From Bacillota bacterium (GTDB lineage Bacteria > Bacillota > Sulfobacillia > JAIMAT01), in assembly GCA_023511835.1 (NCBI GenBank), contig JAIMAT010000017.1, forward strand, positions 1 to 32,139: 32,139 nucleotides of DNA, read 5' to 3'. Both the position numbers and the translations under genes were made by a program. Under the pieces are notes generated by a model. The model saw only the letters and a list, made by a program, of their open reading frames with translations, did not search any database and was not told the DNA's origin. Positions within the stretch are counted from its first letter, which is position 1. Each line of letters starts with the position of its first letter. This document shows positions 1-8,928 of the stretch, piece after piece.

Positions 1-144
1 GGCTTCCGGCGGTTCCTCCTCCGGGGTCTCCGGGGAGCCCGGGCGGAGACGTTCCTGGTCTTCCTGACGTACAACCTTCGAAAGCTCTTCTTCACCTGCC
101 GGGAAAAGAGGCAGAAGCTGTGGCCGGCCGGAGCGGTGGCCTGA
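1..144 (+). CDS. Transposase, C-terminal fragment (IS1182/IS4-like DDE type), cut by window edge
   Basis: Frame 1 is open from the first base to a TGA at 142-144 and encodes 47 residues. It contains a GFRRFLLRGL segment followed by FLTYNLRKLF. This resembles the conserved C-terminus of IS1182/IS4-type DDE transposases, where a G-RRFLLRGL motif near the catalytic Glu helix is followed by AYNLRRL. The codons are less GC-biased than in the downstream genes (for example AAA, AAG, CTT and TAC), which fits a mobile element. The catalytic residues lie outside the window, so it is not possible to say whether the element is intact. The family is inferred from remembered motif similarity in a short stretch. 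Confidence 0.6.
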   Translation, partial: GFRRFLLRGLRGARAETFLVFLTYNLRKLFFTCREKRQKLWPAGAVA

Positions 145-480
145 AGATAGCGCACGGAGCCAGGTCCGGGCTCTGTGGCCTGCCCAGTTACCTCCCACTC
201 TTCGGCCCGCTGCTCGGGATCGCGATACTGTCCGATCGAATACCATGCCGCGTGATCCACTCACTCTTTCCAGGGCGTTAGTCTCTCAGGCTGCTAGGAG
301 CGCCCCCGCCAGGGCCGCGCCGGCGGGCCGCGGAACCGCGAAGCGCCGCGCGCGGCCCCGGGGCCGTGCTCGCCAGGCAGGAGAAGGGGCGCGCGGAAGG
401 GAACCTGTTCCGGCCGTGCGGGCGGAACAGGTTTTTTGCGCCCAGGGTGCGACGCGGGAGGAGGGCGGAGGCCTGCGGCC
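145..480. other. Gene-free junction between transposase end and smc
   Basis: This 336-nt stretch has no convincing gene. The two short forward ORFs in it (245-490 and 366-644) are arginine/alanine-rich artefacts that run into smc in the wrong frame. It should contain the right end of the insertion sequence, but without the left end the terminal inverted repeat cannot be identified. The only clear element is the hairpin terminator at 402-437. A weak -10-like hexamer (GATACT, 224-229) has no good -35 partner. Confidence 0.5.
402..437 (+). terminator. Rho-independent terminator just upstream of smc
   Basis: A perfect 11-bp inverted repeat (402-412, AACCTGTTCCG, pairing with 423-433) encloses a 10-nt loop and runs into six T residues (432-437). 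The lack of an A-run on the left side makes it a forward-strand terminator only. It sits about 44 nt before the smc start codon, so it either stops read-through from the transposase or acts as an attenuator for smc. Confidence 0.8.
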
Positions 481-3400
481 ATGCGCCTGAAGTCGCTGGA
501 GATCGCCGGCTTCAAGAGCTTCGCCCAGCCGGTCCGGCTGGAGTTCGGCCCCGGCATCACGGCCGTCGTCGGTCCCAACGGCAGCGGCAAGTCCAACCTG
601 GCCGACGCCCTGCGCTGGGTTCTCGGGGAGCAGAGCCCGCGTGAGCTCCGCTCGGAGCGGATGGAGGACCTGATCTTCCACGGCAGCGCGGCCCGGCGTC
701 CGGTGGGCGTCGCCAGGGTCACCCTCACCCTGGACAACAGCGACGGCAGCCTCCCGCTTCCGCACGCCGAGGTGAGCATCACGCGGGTGGTGGACCGGTC
801 GGGCCTGAGCGAGTACCGCCTCAACCGGCAGCCCTGCCGGCTCCGCGACATCGCCGAGCTCCTCTGGGGCAGCGGGCTGGGGCGGAACAGCTACGCCTTC
901 GTCAGCCAGGGGGAGGTCGACCGGCTCGTCGCCAGCCGGCCCGCGGAACGGCGCCTGCTGGTGGAGGAGGCGGCCGGGGTGACGCGCATCCGGGCCCGCC
1001 GCCAGGAGGCGGAGCGCCACCTGGGACGCGCCCGACAGGCCTGGGAGCGGGCCGGCGACCTGGTGGCGGAACTGGAGCGGGAGCACGCTCCGCTCCGCCT
1101 GGCCGCGGAACGGGCGGTCCGCCGCGCGGCGCTGGAGGAGGAGCGGCTCCGCCTGGCGACGAGCCGGCTCGGGCTGCGTTGGCGCCGCCTGGAGGAGGCG
1201 GGCGCGCGCCTGCGCGAGGAGCTGGCCCGCCTGGAGGAGGAGGCTCGCGCGGCGGCGGGCGAGGCGGCGCGGGCCGAGCAGGAGCTGGCGGAGGCCGCGC
1301 GCGAGGAGGCGGAGGCGCGCGAACCGCGCCTCCGCCTGGAACGGCGGGCGGCGGCGGAGGAGGCGCGGCGCCTGGCTGTCACCGAGCAGTGGCGCCGGCA
1401 GGTGGAAGAGAGCCGGCGCGCCGCCGAGGAAGCCAGGCGGGCGGCGGAAGCCCGGCCCGGCCGCGGGAGCCTGGAGGCGGAGCGGCGCCTCTCCGAGCTG
1501 TCTGAGGAGCGGGCGCGGGCCGAGGCGGAGGCCGAGCGGCGCGAGCAGGAGGCCCGCGAGGCGGCCGAGGAGGCCCGGGCGGCGGAGCGGGAGACGGGCG
1601 AGGCCGAGGCGGCCGCCAGCCGCGCGGAGGCGGCCTGGCGCCGGGCCGAGGAGCGCCTCCAGGACGCGCTTCGCCGCCGCGACGCGGAGCGGGCCGGGCG
1701 GAAGGAGAGACTGGAGGCGGCGCGCGCCCGCAGCGGGGAGGCCGAGCGGGCGCTGGCGCGGATGCGCGACGAGGCCGCGCTGCGCCGCCGGGAGGAGGCG
1801 GCCGCACGCGGGCGCCTGGAGGCGAGCCGGCAGCGGCTGGCGGCGGCGGGCGAGGAGCTGGAGCGGCGCCGGAGGCGGCGGCGCGAGGCGGAGGCCGGGC
1901 TGGAACGGCTGCGCGAGGCCCTGCGTGCGCGCCGGCAGCGCCTCGAGCTGTTGCGCGGGCTGGAGGAGTCGGAGGCGGGCTATCCGGCCGGGGTGCGCAC
2001 GGTCCTGCAGGGCCGGCAGCGCGGCGAGCCGGCCTTCCGGGAGGTCGTCGGCCCCCTGGGGGAGCTTCTGCGGGTGGAGGAGGAGCTGGCGCGGGCCGTC
2101 GAGGTGGCGCTGGGCCCCCAGGCCTACCACCTGGTCATCGCCAGCGGCCGGGCGGCGCAGGAGGCGGTGGAAGCGCTCCGCCGCGCGGGGGCGGGGCGGG
2201 TCACCTTCCTCCCGCTGGACGCGCTGCGACCGCGCCGGCCCTCGGCCGACGAGGAGCCGGCGGAGCGGGAGGCGGGGGCGATCGGCTGGGCGAGCCGGCT
2301 CTGCCGCTACGAGCCGCGGCTGGAGCCGGCGGTGGCCTACGCCCTGGGACGCGTACTGGTGGCGCGGGATCTGGCGGCGGCGCGGCGCATCGCCGCCCGC
2401 TACGGGCTGCGCTTCCCGGTGGTGACGCTGGAGGGCGACCAGGTGCACGCGGGCGGCGCCATCAGCGGCGGCGCCTGGCGCGGGCGTGCTCCGGGCGTGG
2501 TGGCGCGCCGGGCGGAGGAGGAGCGGCTGGAGGCGGAGGCGGCCCGCCTGGCCGGGGAGGTTGGAGAAGGCGAGGCGTTGCTGGCGGAGGCCGCCCGCGC
2601 GGAGGCGGAGGCGGCGCGGGCGCGGGCCGAGGCGGAGGCGGAGGCCCGGGCGGCCGAGCTGGAGGCGGCGCGCGCGGAGGAGCGCGCCGGGCAGGTGGCG
2701 GCCCGCCTGGAGGAGCTGGAGCGGGCCCGGGCGGAGGCGGCCGCGGAGCTGGCCCGCCTGGAGGCGGAGACGGCGGCGGCCGGCGGAGACGGGGGGGAGC
2801 CGGCCGGGGAGGCGGACCTGCGCCGGGCGAAGGCGGATCTCGAACGGGCGGAGGCGGAGCGCCGGGAGGCGGGGAGACGGCTGGGCGAGGCGCGGCAGCG
2901 GTTGGAGGCGGCGCTCGCCCGCCGGCAGGAGACCGGCCTGGCCCGGGAGCGGGCGCGCGCACGGGCCGCGCAGCTGGCGCGCGAGCAGGCGTGGCTGGCC
3001 GACGAGGTGCTGCGGCTGGAGGAGGCGGCGCGCGAGCAGGCCGAGCGCGCACGCCAGGCGGCGCGCCGGGCGGAGGAGCTGGCGGCCGAGGCCTCGCGGC
3101 GGCTGGACGAGCTGGCGGCCCTCGCCTGGCGGGCGGAGTGCGCGGAGGAGGCGGCGGCCGGCCTGGCCGAACGGGAGACGGCCGCGCGCCGGCGGGGCGC
3201 GGCGGCGGAGGCAAGGCTCGGCGAGGCGCGTCGGCGCTCCGAGCTGGCGGCGCAGCGGATGCAGGCCGTCCGCCTCCGCCTCGCGCGTCTGGAGGCCGAG
3301 GGCGAGGCGCTGGGCCGGGAGGCGGCTGTCACCGGCGCGCGGGCGCCCTGGGAGGAGCCGGCGGGGGAGGAGCCGGCGCCGTTGGCCGAGGAGGAGCTCT

Positions 3401-4044
3401 CCGCCCGCCTGACCGAGGTGGAGGAGGAGCTGCGGCGCCTGGGCCCGGTCAACCCGGAGGCGCCGGGGCAGCTGGCCGAACTGGAGGGTCGGCTGGGCTT
3501 CCTGCGCCGCCAGCTGGACGACCTGGAACGCTCGCGGGCCAACCTGGAGCGACTCCTGGGCGAGCTGGAGGCCGAGGCCGAGCGCCGCTTCCGCCGCGGG
3601 CTGGAGGAGGTGCGGCGGGCCTTCGCCGCCATCTTCGCGCGCCTCTTCCAGGGCGGGGAGGCCGACCTGCGGCTCTCGGAGGAGGAGGGCGGCGAGGCCG
3701 GGGTCGAGATCGAGGTGCGGCCGCCGGGCAAGCGGCGCAGCCCGCTGGGCCTCCTCTCCGGCGGCGAGCGGGCGCTGACCGCGCTGGCCTTCCTGCTGGC
3801 GCTCGAGCAGGTGCACCCCTCGCCCTTCCTGGTCCTGGACGAGGCGGACGCGCCGCTGGACGAGAGCAGCGCGGCGCGGCTGGGCGCCTTTCTCCGGGAG
3901 CAGAGCCGGCGGCTGCAGGTCTTGGTCATCACCCACCAGCGGGGCACGATGGAGGTGGCCGACCGCCTCTGGGGCGTCACCAGCGCCGAGCGGGGCGTCT
4001 CGCAGCTCTTCAGCCTGGAGCTGGCGCGGGCGGCGTCGGAGTGA
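481..4044 (+). CDS. smc: Chromosome segregation ATPase Smc
   Basis: This encodes the structural maintenance of chromosomes protein, an ABC-type ATPase dimer that organises and segregates the nucleoid with ScpA and ScpB. The product is 1187 residues, almost exactly the usual bacterial size. It begins MRLKSLEIAGFKSF and has a Walker A motif GPNGSGKSN at 31-39. Two long coiled-coil arms flank a hinge near residues 500-640. The C-terminal ABC signature (LLSGGERALTAL) and Walker B (FLVLDEADAPLD) are present. ATG 481 was preferred to the upstream start at 436 because it matches the family N-terminus and has GGAGG about 9 nt upstream. The arms are built almost only from Ala, Glu, Arg and Leu, which produces very long open antisense frames. 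ftsY follows directly, as in many Bacillota. Confidence 0.97.
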   Translation: MRLKSLEIAGFKSFAQPVRLEFGPGITAVVGPNGSGKSNLADALRWVLGEQSPRELRSERMEDLIFHGSAARRPVGVARVTLTLDNSDGSLPLPHAEVSITRVVDRSGLSEYRLNRQPCRLRDIAELLWGSGLGRNSYAFVSQGEVDRLVASRPAERRLLVEEAAGVTRIRARRQEAERHLGRARQAWERAGDLVAELEREHAPLRLAAERAVRRAALEEERLRLATSRLGLRWRRLEEAGARLREELARLEEEARAAAGEAARAEQELAEAAREEAEAREPRLRLERRAAAEEARRLAVTEQWRRQVEESRRAAEEARRAAEARPGRGSLEAERRLSELSEERARAEAEAERREQEAREAAEEARAAERETGEAEAAASRAEAAWRRAEERLQDALRRRDAERAGRKERLEAARARSGEAERALARMRDEAALRRREEAAARGRLEASRQRLAAAGEELERRRRRRREAEAGLERLREALRARRQRLELLRGLEESEAGYPAGVRTVLQGRQRGEPAFREVVGPLGELLRVEEELARAVEVALGPQAYHLVIASGRAAQEAVEALRRAGAGRVTFLPLDALRPRRPSADEEPAEREAGAIGWASRLCRYEPRLEPAVAYALGRVLVARDLAAARRIAARYGLRFPVVTLEGDQVHAGGAISGGAWRGRAPGVVARRAEEERLEAEAARLAGEVGEGEALLAEAARAEAEAARARAEAEAEARAAELEAARAEERAGQVAARLEELERARAEAAAELARLEAETAAAGGDGGEPAGEADLRRAKADLERAEAERREAGRRLGEARQRLEAALARRQETGLARERARARAAQLAREQAWLADEVLRLEEAAREQAERARQAARRAEELAAEASRRLDELAALAWRAECAEEAAAGLAERETAARRRGAAAEARLGEARRRSELAAQRMQAVRLRLARLEAEGEALGREAAVTGARAPWEEPAGEEPAPLAEEELSARLTEVEEELRRLGPVNPEAPGQLAELEGRLGFLRRQLDDLERSRANLERLLGELEAEAERRFRRGLEEVRRAFAAIFARLFQGGEADLRLSEEEGGEAGVEIEVRPPGKRRSPLGLLSGGERALTALAFLLALEQVHPSPFLVLDEADAPLDESSAARLGAFLREQSRRLQVLVITHQRGTMEVADRLWGVTSAERGVSQLFSLELARAASE

Positions 4045-4097
4045 AGAGCGGGGGCCGGGGCGACCGCCCGGCCCCGGGGAGCGAGGTCGAAGCGGAG

Positions 4098-5063
4098 ATG
4101 GCCGAGCGCGAGGGATGGCTGGCGCGGCTGCGGGCCGGACTGGCCCGCAGCCGCGAGGGGTTCGTGGCGCGGCTGCGGGCCGCCGCCGGCCTGCACCGGA
4201 CGGTGGACGAGTCGCTCTTCGAGGAGCTGGAGGAAGTCCTCATCACCGGCGACGTGGGCGTCGAGGCGACGGAGCGGTTGCTGGAGGGGCTGCGGGAGGG
4301 CTGGCGCAGCCGGCGCTGGCGCTCCTCCGACGAGGTGCTCGAGGCGCTGCGGCAGGAGATGGCGCGGGTGCTGGCGGGCGGCCCGGGAGGGGAGCTGGAC
4401 CTGGGCGGCCGGCCCTCCGTCCTGCTCTTCGCCGGCGTCAACGGCGTGGGCAAGACCACCACCATCGGCAAGCTGGCCTACCAGCTGGCCGCGCGCGGCC
4501 ACCGGCCGCTCCTGGCGGCCGCCGACACCTTCCGCGCGGCGGCGGCCGAGCAGCTGGCCGTCTGGGCGGAGCGGGCCGGCTGCGACCTGGTCCGCCACGG
4601 CCCCGGCGCCGACCCGGCGGCCGTCGCCTTCGACGCCGTGCAGGCGGCCCGCGCCCGGGGCGCGGACATGGTGCTGGTGGACACGGCGGGCCGCCTCCAT
4701 ACCAAGAGCAACCTGATGGAGGAGCTGCGCAAGATCGACCGCGTCATCGGGCGCGCCGCCCCCGGAGAGCCGCGCGAGCGCCTCCTGGTCCTGGACGCCA
4801 CCAGCGGCCAGAACGCGCTGCAGCAGGCGCGCCTCTTCCGGGAGGCCGTCCCGCTGACCGGCGTCGTCCTCACCAAGCTGGACGGCACCGGCAGGGGCGG
4901 CATCATCTTCGCCGTGCGCCAGCAGCTGGAGCTGCCCGTGCGCTGGGTGGGCGTGGGCGAGGGGATCGAGGACCTGCGCCCCTTCGACCCGGAGAGCTTC
5001 GTGGAGGCGCTCTTCGCCCCCCTGGAGGCGACCCCCGCCGCCGGCGGGGAGGAAGCGCGTTGA
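4098..5063 (+). CDS. ftsY: Signal recognition particle receptor FtsY
   Basis: FtsY is the membrane-associated GTPase that docks ribosome-SRP complexes at the Sec translocon by forming a GTP-dependent heterodimer with Ffh. From ATG 4098 the protein has 321 residues: an N domain of helices (about 1-95) and a G domain with P-loop GVNGVGKTT (113-121), DTAGR (195-199), TKLDGTGRGG (259-268) and the C-terminal GVGEGIEDLRPFD closing motif. It lacks the long acidic A domain of enterobacterial FtsY, as usual in Gram-positive lineages. A GTG at 4041 overlapping the smc stop would add 19 residues with no recognisable structure. ATG 4098 has a GAGGT about 10 nt upstream and begins the amphipathic N-terminal helix. 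It is probably cotranscribed with smc. Confidence 0.96.
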   Translation: MAEREGWLARLRAGLARSREGFVARLRAAAGLHRTVDESLFEELEEVLITGDVGVEATERLLEGLREGWRSRRWRSSDEVLEALRQEMARVLAGGPGGELDLGGRPSVLLFAGVNGVGKTTTIGKLAYQLAARGHRPLLAAADTFRAAAAEQLAVWAERAGCDLVRHGPGADPAAVAFDAVQAARARGADMVLVDTAGRLHTKSNLMEELRKIDRVIGRAAPGEPRERLLVLDATSGQNALQQARLFREAVPLTGVVLTKLDGTGRGGIIFAVRQQLELPVRWVGVGEGIEDLRPFDPESFVEALFAPLEATPAAGGEEAR

Positions 5064-5506
5064 ACCGCGACCCCCTCGAGCAGGCGGTCCGCGTCTCCCT
5101 GCTGCGCGACCTCTACGGCGCCCTCCTCACCCCCGGCCAGCGGCGCGTCCTGGAGCTGGCCTTCGACGGCGACCTCAGCCTGGCGGAGGTGGCCGAGCTG
5201 CTGGGGGTCAGCCGCCAGGCCGTCCACGACCAGATCCGCCGGGCCGTCGGGCAGCTGGAAGGCTATGAGCGCGCCCTGGGCCTGCTGGAGGAGGAGCGGG
5301 AGCGGCGGCTCGGCCAACGCGCCGCCCTGGTCGCCCTGGAGAGCCTGCGCCGCCAGCTGGAGGCGCTGGCTCTACCCGAGGAGGAGCGTCGGGCGCTCCT
5401 CCGGCGCTGGGCCGAGAGCGCCGAAGCCGTCCGCCGGCTGGCTCCGGCGGAGAGGCCGCGGGCGGGCCCGAGCGGCGCCGTTGACAGCGGAGGGGAGAGC
5501 GGCTAG
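5060..5506 (+). CDS. ylxM: YlxM family HTH protein (SRP-associated)
   Basis: This is a 148-residue member of the YlxM/p13 family, small helix-turn-helix proteins encoded next to ffh and ftsY. In streptococci a YlxM protein binds SRP and modulates its GTPases; the role here is inferred from family and position. The N-terminal part has [16 protein letters not shown] followed by a sigma-factor-like HTH at about residues 36-62 ([19 protein letters not shown]). The rest is a charged coiled-coil helix and a Pro/Gly-rich tail, so it is somewhat longer than the roughly 110-residue Bacillus protein. TTG 5060 overlaps the ftsY stop by 3 nt, and GGGGAGGA lies 6-7 nt upstream, implying translational coupling. 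Its TAG stop lies inside the -10 element of the ffh promoter. Confidence 0.9.
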   Translation: MNRDPLEQAVRVSLLRDLYGALLTPGQRRVLELAFDGDLSLAEVAELLGVSRQAVHDQIRRAVGQLEGYERALGLLEEERERRLGQRAALVALESLRRQLEALALPEEERRALLRRWAESAEAVRRLAPAERPRAGPSGAVDSGGESG

Positions 5507-5509
5507 ACT
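5481..5509 (+). promoter_or_regulatory. Sigma-A-type promoter for ffh
   Basis: A perfect -35 TTGACA (5481-5486) is separated by exactly 17 nt from TAGACT (5504-5509), which matches the TATAAT consensus at 4 of 6 positions. It lies at the 3' end of ylxM, and the TAG of the -10 is the ylxM stop codon. Predicted transcription starts near 5516 and gives an ffh leader of roughly 85 nt. Confidence 0.65.
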
Positions 5510-5602
5510 CGCGCTGTCCTGTCAAGGGCTTCCCCTTCACAGGGAGGCCGGGCCCGGTGTGGGCCGGCCCGGTCGACGAGGCGGGAGAGGGGAGGGAGGC
5601 GG

Positions 5603-6991
5603 GTGTTCGACCAGCTCTCGGAGCGGCTGCGCGCGACCTTCCAGCGCCTGCGGGGGCGCGGCCGGCTGAGCGAGCGCGACGTGGACGAGGCGCTGCGCGA
5701 GGTGCGGCTGGCGCTCCTGGAGGCCGACGTCCACTTCCGCGTGGTGCGCGACTTCATTCAGCGGGTGCGCGAGCGGGCGGTGGGCGAGGAGGTGCTCGCC
5801 TCGCTGACGCCGGGCCAGCAGGTGATCCGGATCGTCCACGAGGAGCTGACCCGGACCATGGGCTCCGGCGAGGCGCGCCTGGCCGTCTCGCCGCGCCCGC
5901 CCAGCGTCTATCTCCTCGCGGGCCTGCAGGGCTCGGGCAAGACGACCACCGTGGCCAAGCTGGGCTACTGGCTCCGCCGCCAGGGACGGCGGCCGCTCCT
6001 GGTGGCGGCCGACTTGGCGCGCCCCGCGGCCGTGGAGCAGCTGCAGGTCCTGGGGGCCCAGGCGGGGGTGGAGGTCTTCAGCCGGCCGGGCGCCACGGAC
6101 GCGGTGGAGGTGGCGCGCCAGGCGCTGGAGCAGGCCGTCCGGGCGGGCCACGACGCGGTCCTGGTGGACACCGCCGGGCGGCTGGAGATCGACGAGGCGC
6201 TGATGGTCGAGCTGGAGCGGATGAAGCAAGCCCTCCACCCGACCGAGGTGCTGCTGGTGCTGGACGCCATGACCGGCCAAGCCGCCGTCCACGTGGCGGA
6301 GACCTTCCACCGACGCCTGGGCGTCGACGGCCTGATCCTCACCAAGCTGGACGGCGACAGCCGCGGCGGCGCCGCCCTCTCCGTGCGCGAGGTGACCGGC
6401 CGGCCGATCCACTTCGCCGGCACCGGCGAGCGGCTGGAGGGACTGGAGCCCTTCCATCCCGAGCGCATGGCCGGCCGCATCCTGGGCATGGGCGACGTGC
6501 TCACCCTGATCGAGCGCGCCCAGCAGGCCTTCGACGCGGAGCAGGCGCGGGCCATGGAGAAGAAGCTGCGCGACGCCAGCTTCACGCTGGAGGACTTCGT
6601 CCAGCAGCTCCGCCAGGTGCGGCGCATGGGGCCGCTGGACCAGCTGCTCGCCCTGCTGCCGGGCATGGGGGCGCTCAAGGGGCTGCGCGGCGTGCAGGTA
6701 GACGAGCGGGAGCTGGCCCGCCTGGAGGCCATGGTCCTCTCCATGACGCCCGAGGAGCGGCGCCGGCCGGAGATCATCGACGGTTCGCGGCGGCGGCGCA
6801 TCGCCCGCGGCAGCGGCACCCAGGTCCAGGACGTCAACCGCCTCCTGCGCGACTTCGAGCAGGTGCGGAAGCTGATGAAGAACATGGCCGCCGGCCTTCC
6901 CGCCGGCCGCTCCGGGCGCGGTGCCGTCCTCCCCGGAGCGCCGGGCGGCGCCCAGCGGCGGCGCAGGAAGGGGCCGCGGCTGCCTTTCTAG
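5603..6991 (+). CDS. ffh: Signal recognition particle protein Ffh (SRP54)
   Basis: Ffh is the GTPase subunit of SRP. It binds signal sequences of nascent membrane and secreted proteins together with 4.5S/6S RNA. The 462 residues contain an N domain (about 1-95) and a G domain with P-loop GLQGSGKTT (107-115), DTAGRLE (189-195) and [10 protein letters not shown] (247-256). A methionine-containing M domain (about 297-435) includes the RNA-binding helix-turn-helix around [18 protein letters not shown] (395-412). The start is GTG 5603, preceded by a purine-rich GGAGGGAGG. A basic tail ([11 protein letters not shown]) ends the protein. The gene has its own promoter candidate upstream and leads into the rpsP-rplS ribosomal cluster. 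Confidence 0.97.
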   Translation: MFDQLSERLRATFQRLRGRGRLSERDVDEALREVRLALLEADVHFRVVRDFIQRVRERAVGEEVLASLTPGQQVIRIVHEELTRTMGSGEARLAVSPRPPSVYLLAGLQGSGKTTTVAKLGYWLRRQGRRPLLVAADLARPAAVEQLQVLGAQAGVEVFSRPGATDAVEVARQALEQAVRAGHDAVLVDTAGRLEIDEALMVELERMKQALHPTEVLLVLDAMTGQAAVHVAETFHRRLGVDGLILTKLDGDSRGGAALSVREVTGRPIHFAGTGERLEGLEPFHPERMAGRILGMGDVLTLIERAQQAFDAEQARAMEKKLRDASFTLEDFVQQLRQVRRMGPLDQLLALLPGMGALKGLRGVQVDERELARLEAMVLSMTPEERRRPEIIDGSRRRRIARGSGTQVQDVNRLLRDFEQVRKLMKNMAAGLPAGRSGRGAVLPGAPGGAQRRRRKGPRLPF

Positions 6992-7010
6992 GCCGCGCCC
7001 GAGGAGATCG

Positions 7011-7027
7011 CCCGCCCGGGGGGCGGG
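7011..7027 (+). other. Short GC hairpin between ffh and rpsP
   Basis: CCCGCCC (7011-7017) pairs perfectly with GGGCGGG (7021-7027) around a 3-nt loop, between the ffh stop and the rpsP start. No T-run follows, so it is not a classical terminator. It may be a weak pause or processing site in the polycistronic message. Short hairpins are expected by chance in such GC-rich DNA. Confidence 0.25.
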
Positions 7028-7056
7028 AGAACGGGAACGAGGAGGCGCATCCAGAG

Positions 7057-7386
7057 ATGGCCGTCAAGATCCGCCTTCGCCGCATGGGGGCCAAGCACCA
7101 CCCCTTCTACCGCGTGGTCGTGGCCGACTCGCGCTCGCCGCGGGACGGCCGCTTCATCGAGTCCATCGGCTACTACGACCCCACCGCCGAGCCGGCCGTC
7201 TCCAAGATCGACGCGGAGAAGGCCGTGGCCTGGCTGCGTCGCGGCGCCCAGCCGACCGAGACGGTCCGCGCCCTCTTCCGGCGCCACGGCATCTTCGGCC
7301 TGGCCGAGGCCCGGTCGTCCGGGGAGGCACCCTCCGCGGACGGCGCGGAGGAGGAGCGGGACGGGGCCGCGGGGGCGCGGGACTGA
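7057..7386 (+). CDS. rpsP: 30S ribosomal protein S16
   Basis: S16 is a primary binding protein of the 30S subunit that helps fold the 5' domain of 16S rRNA. The 109-residue product starts [33 protein letters not shown] in family fashion, with the typical IGYYDP segment and a W-L-RGAQPT motif. The last 25 or so residues are an acidic, Ala/Glu-rich extension beyond the compact S16 core. ATG 7057 fits the invariant N-terminus, and GGAGG lies 11 nt upstream. It is the first gene of the rpsP-khpA-rimM-trmD-rplS set and is probably cotranscribed with ffh. Confidence 0.97.
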   Translation: MAVKIRLRRMGAKHHPFYRVVVADSRSPRDGRFIESIGYYDPTAEPAVSKIDAEKAVAWLRRGAQPTETVRALFRRHGIFGLAEARSSGEAPSADGAEEERDGAAGARD

Positions 7387-7392
7387 GGCGGC

Positions 7393-7647
7393 GTGGCCGC
7401 GCGGGAAAGCCTGCGGCAGCTGCTGGAGCTGCTGGTGGAGTCGCTGGTGGAGCACCCCGAGGAGGTCCGCATCCGCGAGGAAGCCGATCCGGACGAGAGG
7501 GTGGTCCGCTTCCGCGTCCGCCTGGCGGCCGGCGACGTGGGCCAGCTGATCGGGCGCCAGGGCCGCGTCATCCAGGCGGTGCGCACCGTCCTCCGCTCGG
7601 CCGCCGGCCGCGCCGGCCTGCGCGCCGAGGTGGACGTGGAGGAGTGA
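7393..7647 (+). CDS. khpA: KH-domain RNA-binding protein KhpA (YlqC)
   Basis: This is an 84-residue single-KH-domain protein. The GxxG loop of the KH fold is seen in LIGRQGRVIQAVRTVL (near residue 55), preceded by an acidic N-terminal helix (LLELLVESLVEHPEEV). KhpA proteins act as small RNA chaperones, often with KhpB/Jag, and in streptococci influence cell elongation. Any such role here is inferred from the family. The start is GTG 7393, 6 nt after the rpsP stop. The gene sits between rpsP and rimM, the standard Bacillota position. Confidence 0.93.
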   Translation: MAARESLRQLLELLVESLVEHPEEVRIREEADPDERVVRFRVRLAAGDVGQLIGRQGRVIQAVRTVLRSAAGRAGLRAEVDVEE

Positions 7648-7651
7648 GAGC

Positions 7652-8182
7652 GTGTCCGAGGCCGGCCGCATCACCGTCGGTCGCATCCGGGCGGCCCACG
7701 GGGTCGGCGGCGAGGTGCAGGTGGAGCCGCTGACCGACTTCCCCGAGCGCTTCCGCCGGCGCCGGCGCTACTGGCTGGAGGGACGGGAGGACGGCTGGCG
7801 GGAGGTGGAGAGGGTCCGCCGTCAGGGGGCCTACTTCCTGGTCAAGTTCCGCGGCGTGGAGGACCGTGAGGCGGCGGAGGCACTGCGCGGCGCGGAGCTG
7901 CAGGTGCCGGCGGAGGAGCTGGAGCCGCTGCCGGCAGGGGTCTACTACGACCACCAGCTGCTGGGCCTGGAGGTGCGGGACCGCGACGGCCGGCTCCTGG
8001 GCCGCGTGGAAGGCGTGGAGCATCCGCCGGCCAACGATGTCCTCCGCGTGCGCAAGAGCGGGGGCGAGGGCAGGCTCTGGATCCCGGCGCTGCGCGACGT
8101 GGTGCTGGCCATCCTGCCGGAGGAGGGACGGATCGTGGTCGACCTGCCGCCCGGCACGCCCGGTCTGGACGAGCGGCGGTGA
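7652..8182 (+). CDS. rimM: Ribosome maturation factor RimM
   Basis: RimM assists late assembly of the 30S head by binding S19 near the 16S rRNA 3' domain. The 176-residue protein has an N-terminal beta-barrel domain beginning [30 protein letters not shown]-terminal PRC-barrel domain follows ([29 protein letters not shown], and [21 protein letters not shown]). The start is GTG 7652, 4 nt after the khpA stop, and the stop overlaps the trmD start, so the genes are translationally coupled. Confidence 0.96.
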   Translation: MSEAGRITVGRIRAAHGVGGEVQVEPLTDFPERFRRRRRYWLEGREDGWREVERVRRQGAYFLVKFRGVEDREAAEALRGAELQVPAEELEPLPAGVYYDHQLLGLEVRDRDGRLLGRVEGVEHPPANDVLRVRKSGGEGRLWIPALRDVVLAILPEEGRIVVDLPPGTPGLDERR

Positions 8183-8928
8183 GCGCCCGCCTGCGCATCG
8201 ACGTCGTCACCATCTTCCCCGAGATGGTGGAGGCGGTCCTGGCCACCGGCATGCTGCGCAAGGCGCGGGAGGCGGGCCTGGCCGAGCTGCGCGCCGTGGA
8301 CCTGCGCGAGTACGCCGAGGGACCGCACCGGATGACCGACGATGCCGCCTTCGGCGGCGAGGGCGGCCAGGTGATGAAGGTGGAGCCTATGGTCCGCGCG
8401 GTCGAGGCGCTGCGCGGGCCGGGGAGCCGCGTCGTCCTGCTGAGCCCGGCCGGGCGCCGCTTCGATCAGCGGATGGCCTGGGAGTACGTGGGCGTGCCGC
8501 ACCTGATCCTCCTCTGCGGCCGCTACGAGGGCGTCGACGAGCGCGTGCGGCAGCTGGTGGTGGACGAGGAGCTCTCGGTGGGCGACTACGTCCTCTCCGG
8601 GGGCGAGCTGGCGGCGCTGGTGGTGGTCGACGCCGTCGTCCGCCTTCTGCCCGGTGTGCTCAACCGGCCGGGTGCGGCACGTGACGACTCCTTCTCCAGC
8701 GGGCTCCTGGAGGGACCGCAGTACACCCGCCCGCGGCTCTTCCGCGGGCTGGCGGTGCCGGAGGTCCTGCTCTCGGGCGACCACGGCGCCATCCGCCGCT
8801 GGCGGCGGAAGGAGGCGCTGCGCCGGACGCTGCTGCGGCGGCCCGACCTGCTGGCCCGGGCCGAGCTGGACGCCGAAGACCGGGAGCTGCTGGCCGAGGT
8901 GCTGCGCGAGCAAGGCCGGATGCTATAA
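8179..8928 (+). CDS. trmD: tRNA (guanine-N1-)-methyltransferase TrmD
   Basis: TrmD transfers methyl from S-adenosylmethionine to N1 of G37 in tRNAs, preventing +1 frameshifting. The 249-residue protein is a SPOUT-class knotted enzyme. Conserved segments include VVTIFPEM at the N-terminus, [38 protein letters not shown] and the knot motif [30 protein letters not shown] 8179 overlaps the rimM stop in a GTGA arrangement. The TAA stop lies within the -10 of the downstream rplS promoter. Confidence 0.97.
   Translation: MSARLRIDVVTIFPEMVEAVLATGMLRKAREAGLAELRAVDLREYAEGPHRMTDDAAFGGEGGQVMKVEPMVRAVEALRGPGSRVVLLSPAGRRFDQRMAWEYVGVPHLILLCGRYEGVDERVRQLVVDEELSVGDYVLSGGELAALVVVDAVVRLLPGVLNRPGAARDDSFSSGLLEGPQYTRPRLFRGLAVPEVLLSGDHGAIRRWRRKEALRRTLLRRPDLLARAELDAEDRELLAEVLREQGRML

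Noticed and set aside
402-433. LexA/SOS-box-like palindrome GGAACCTGTTCC near smc
   Set aside because: The half-site spacing (2 nt) does not match the GAAC-N4-GTTC Bacillota SOS box, and the repeat is better explained as a terminator stem.
1179-3412. Repetitive GCGGAGG-type DNA in smc as a repeat array
   Set aside because: The repetition comes from Ala-Glu-Arg codons of the coiled coil, not from a nucleotide repeat unit with spacers.
286-3936. 1216-residue reverse-strand ORF opposite smc
   Set aside because: It is an antisense shadow of the Ala/Glu/Arg-rich Smc coiled coil; the composition is Arg/Leu/Pro/Gln-rich low complexity with no domain, and Smc on the other strand is certain.
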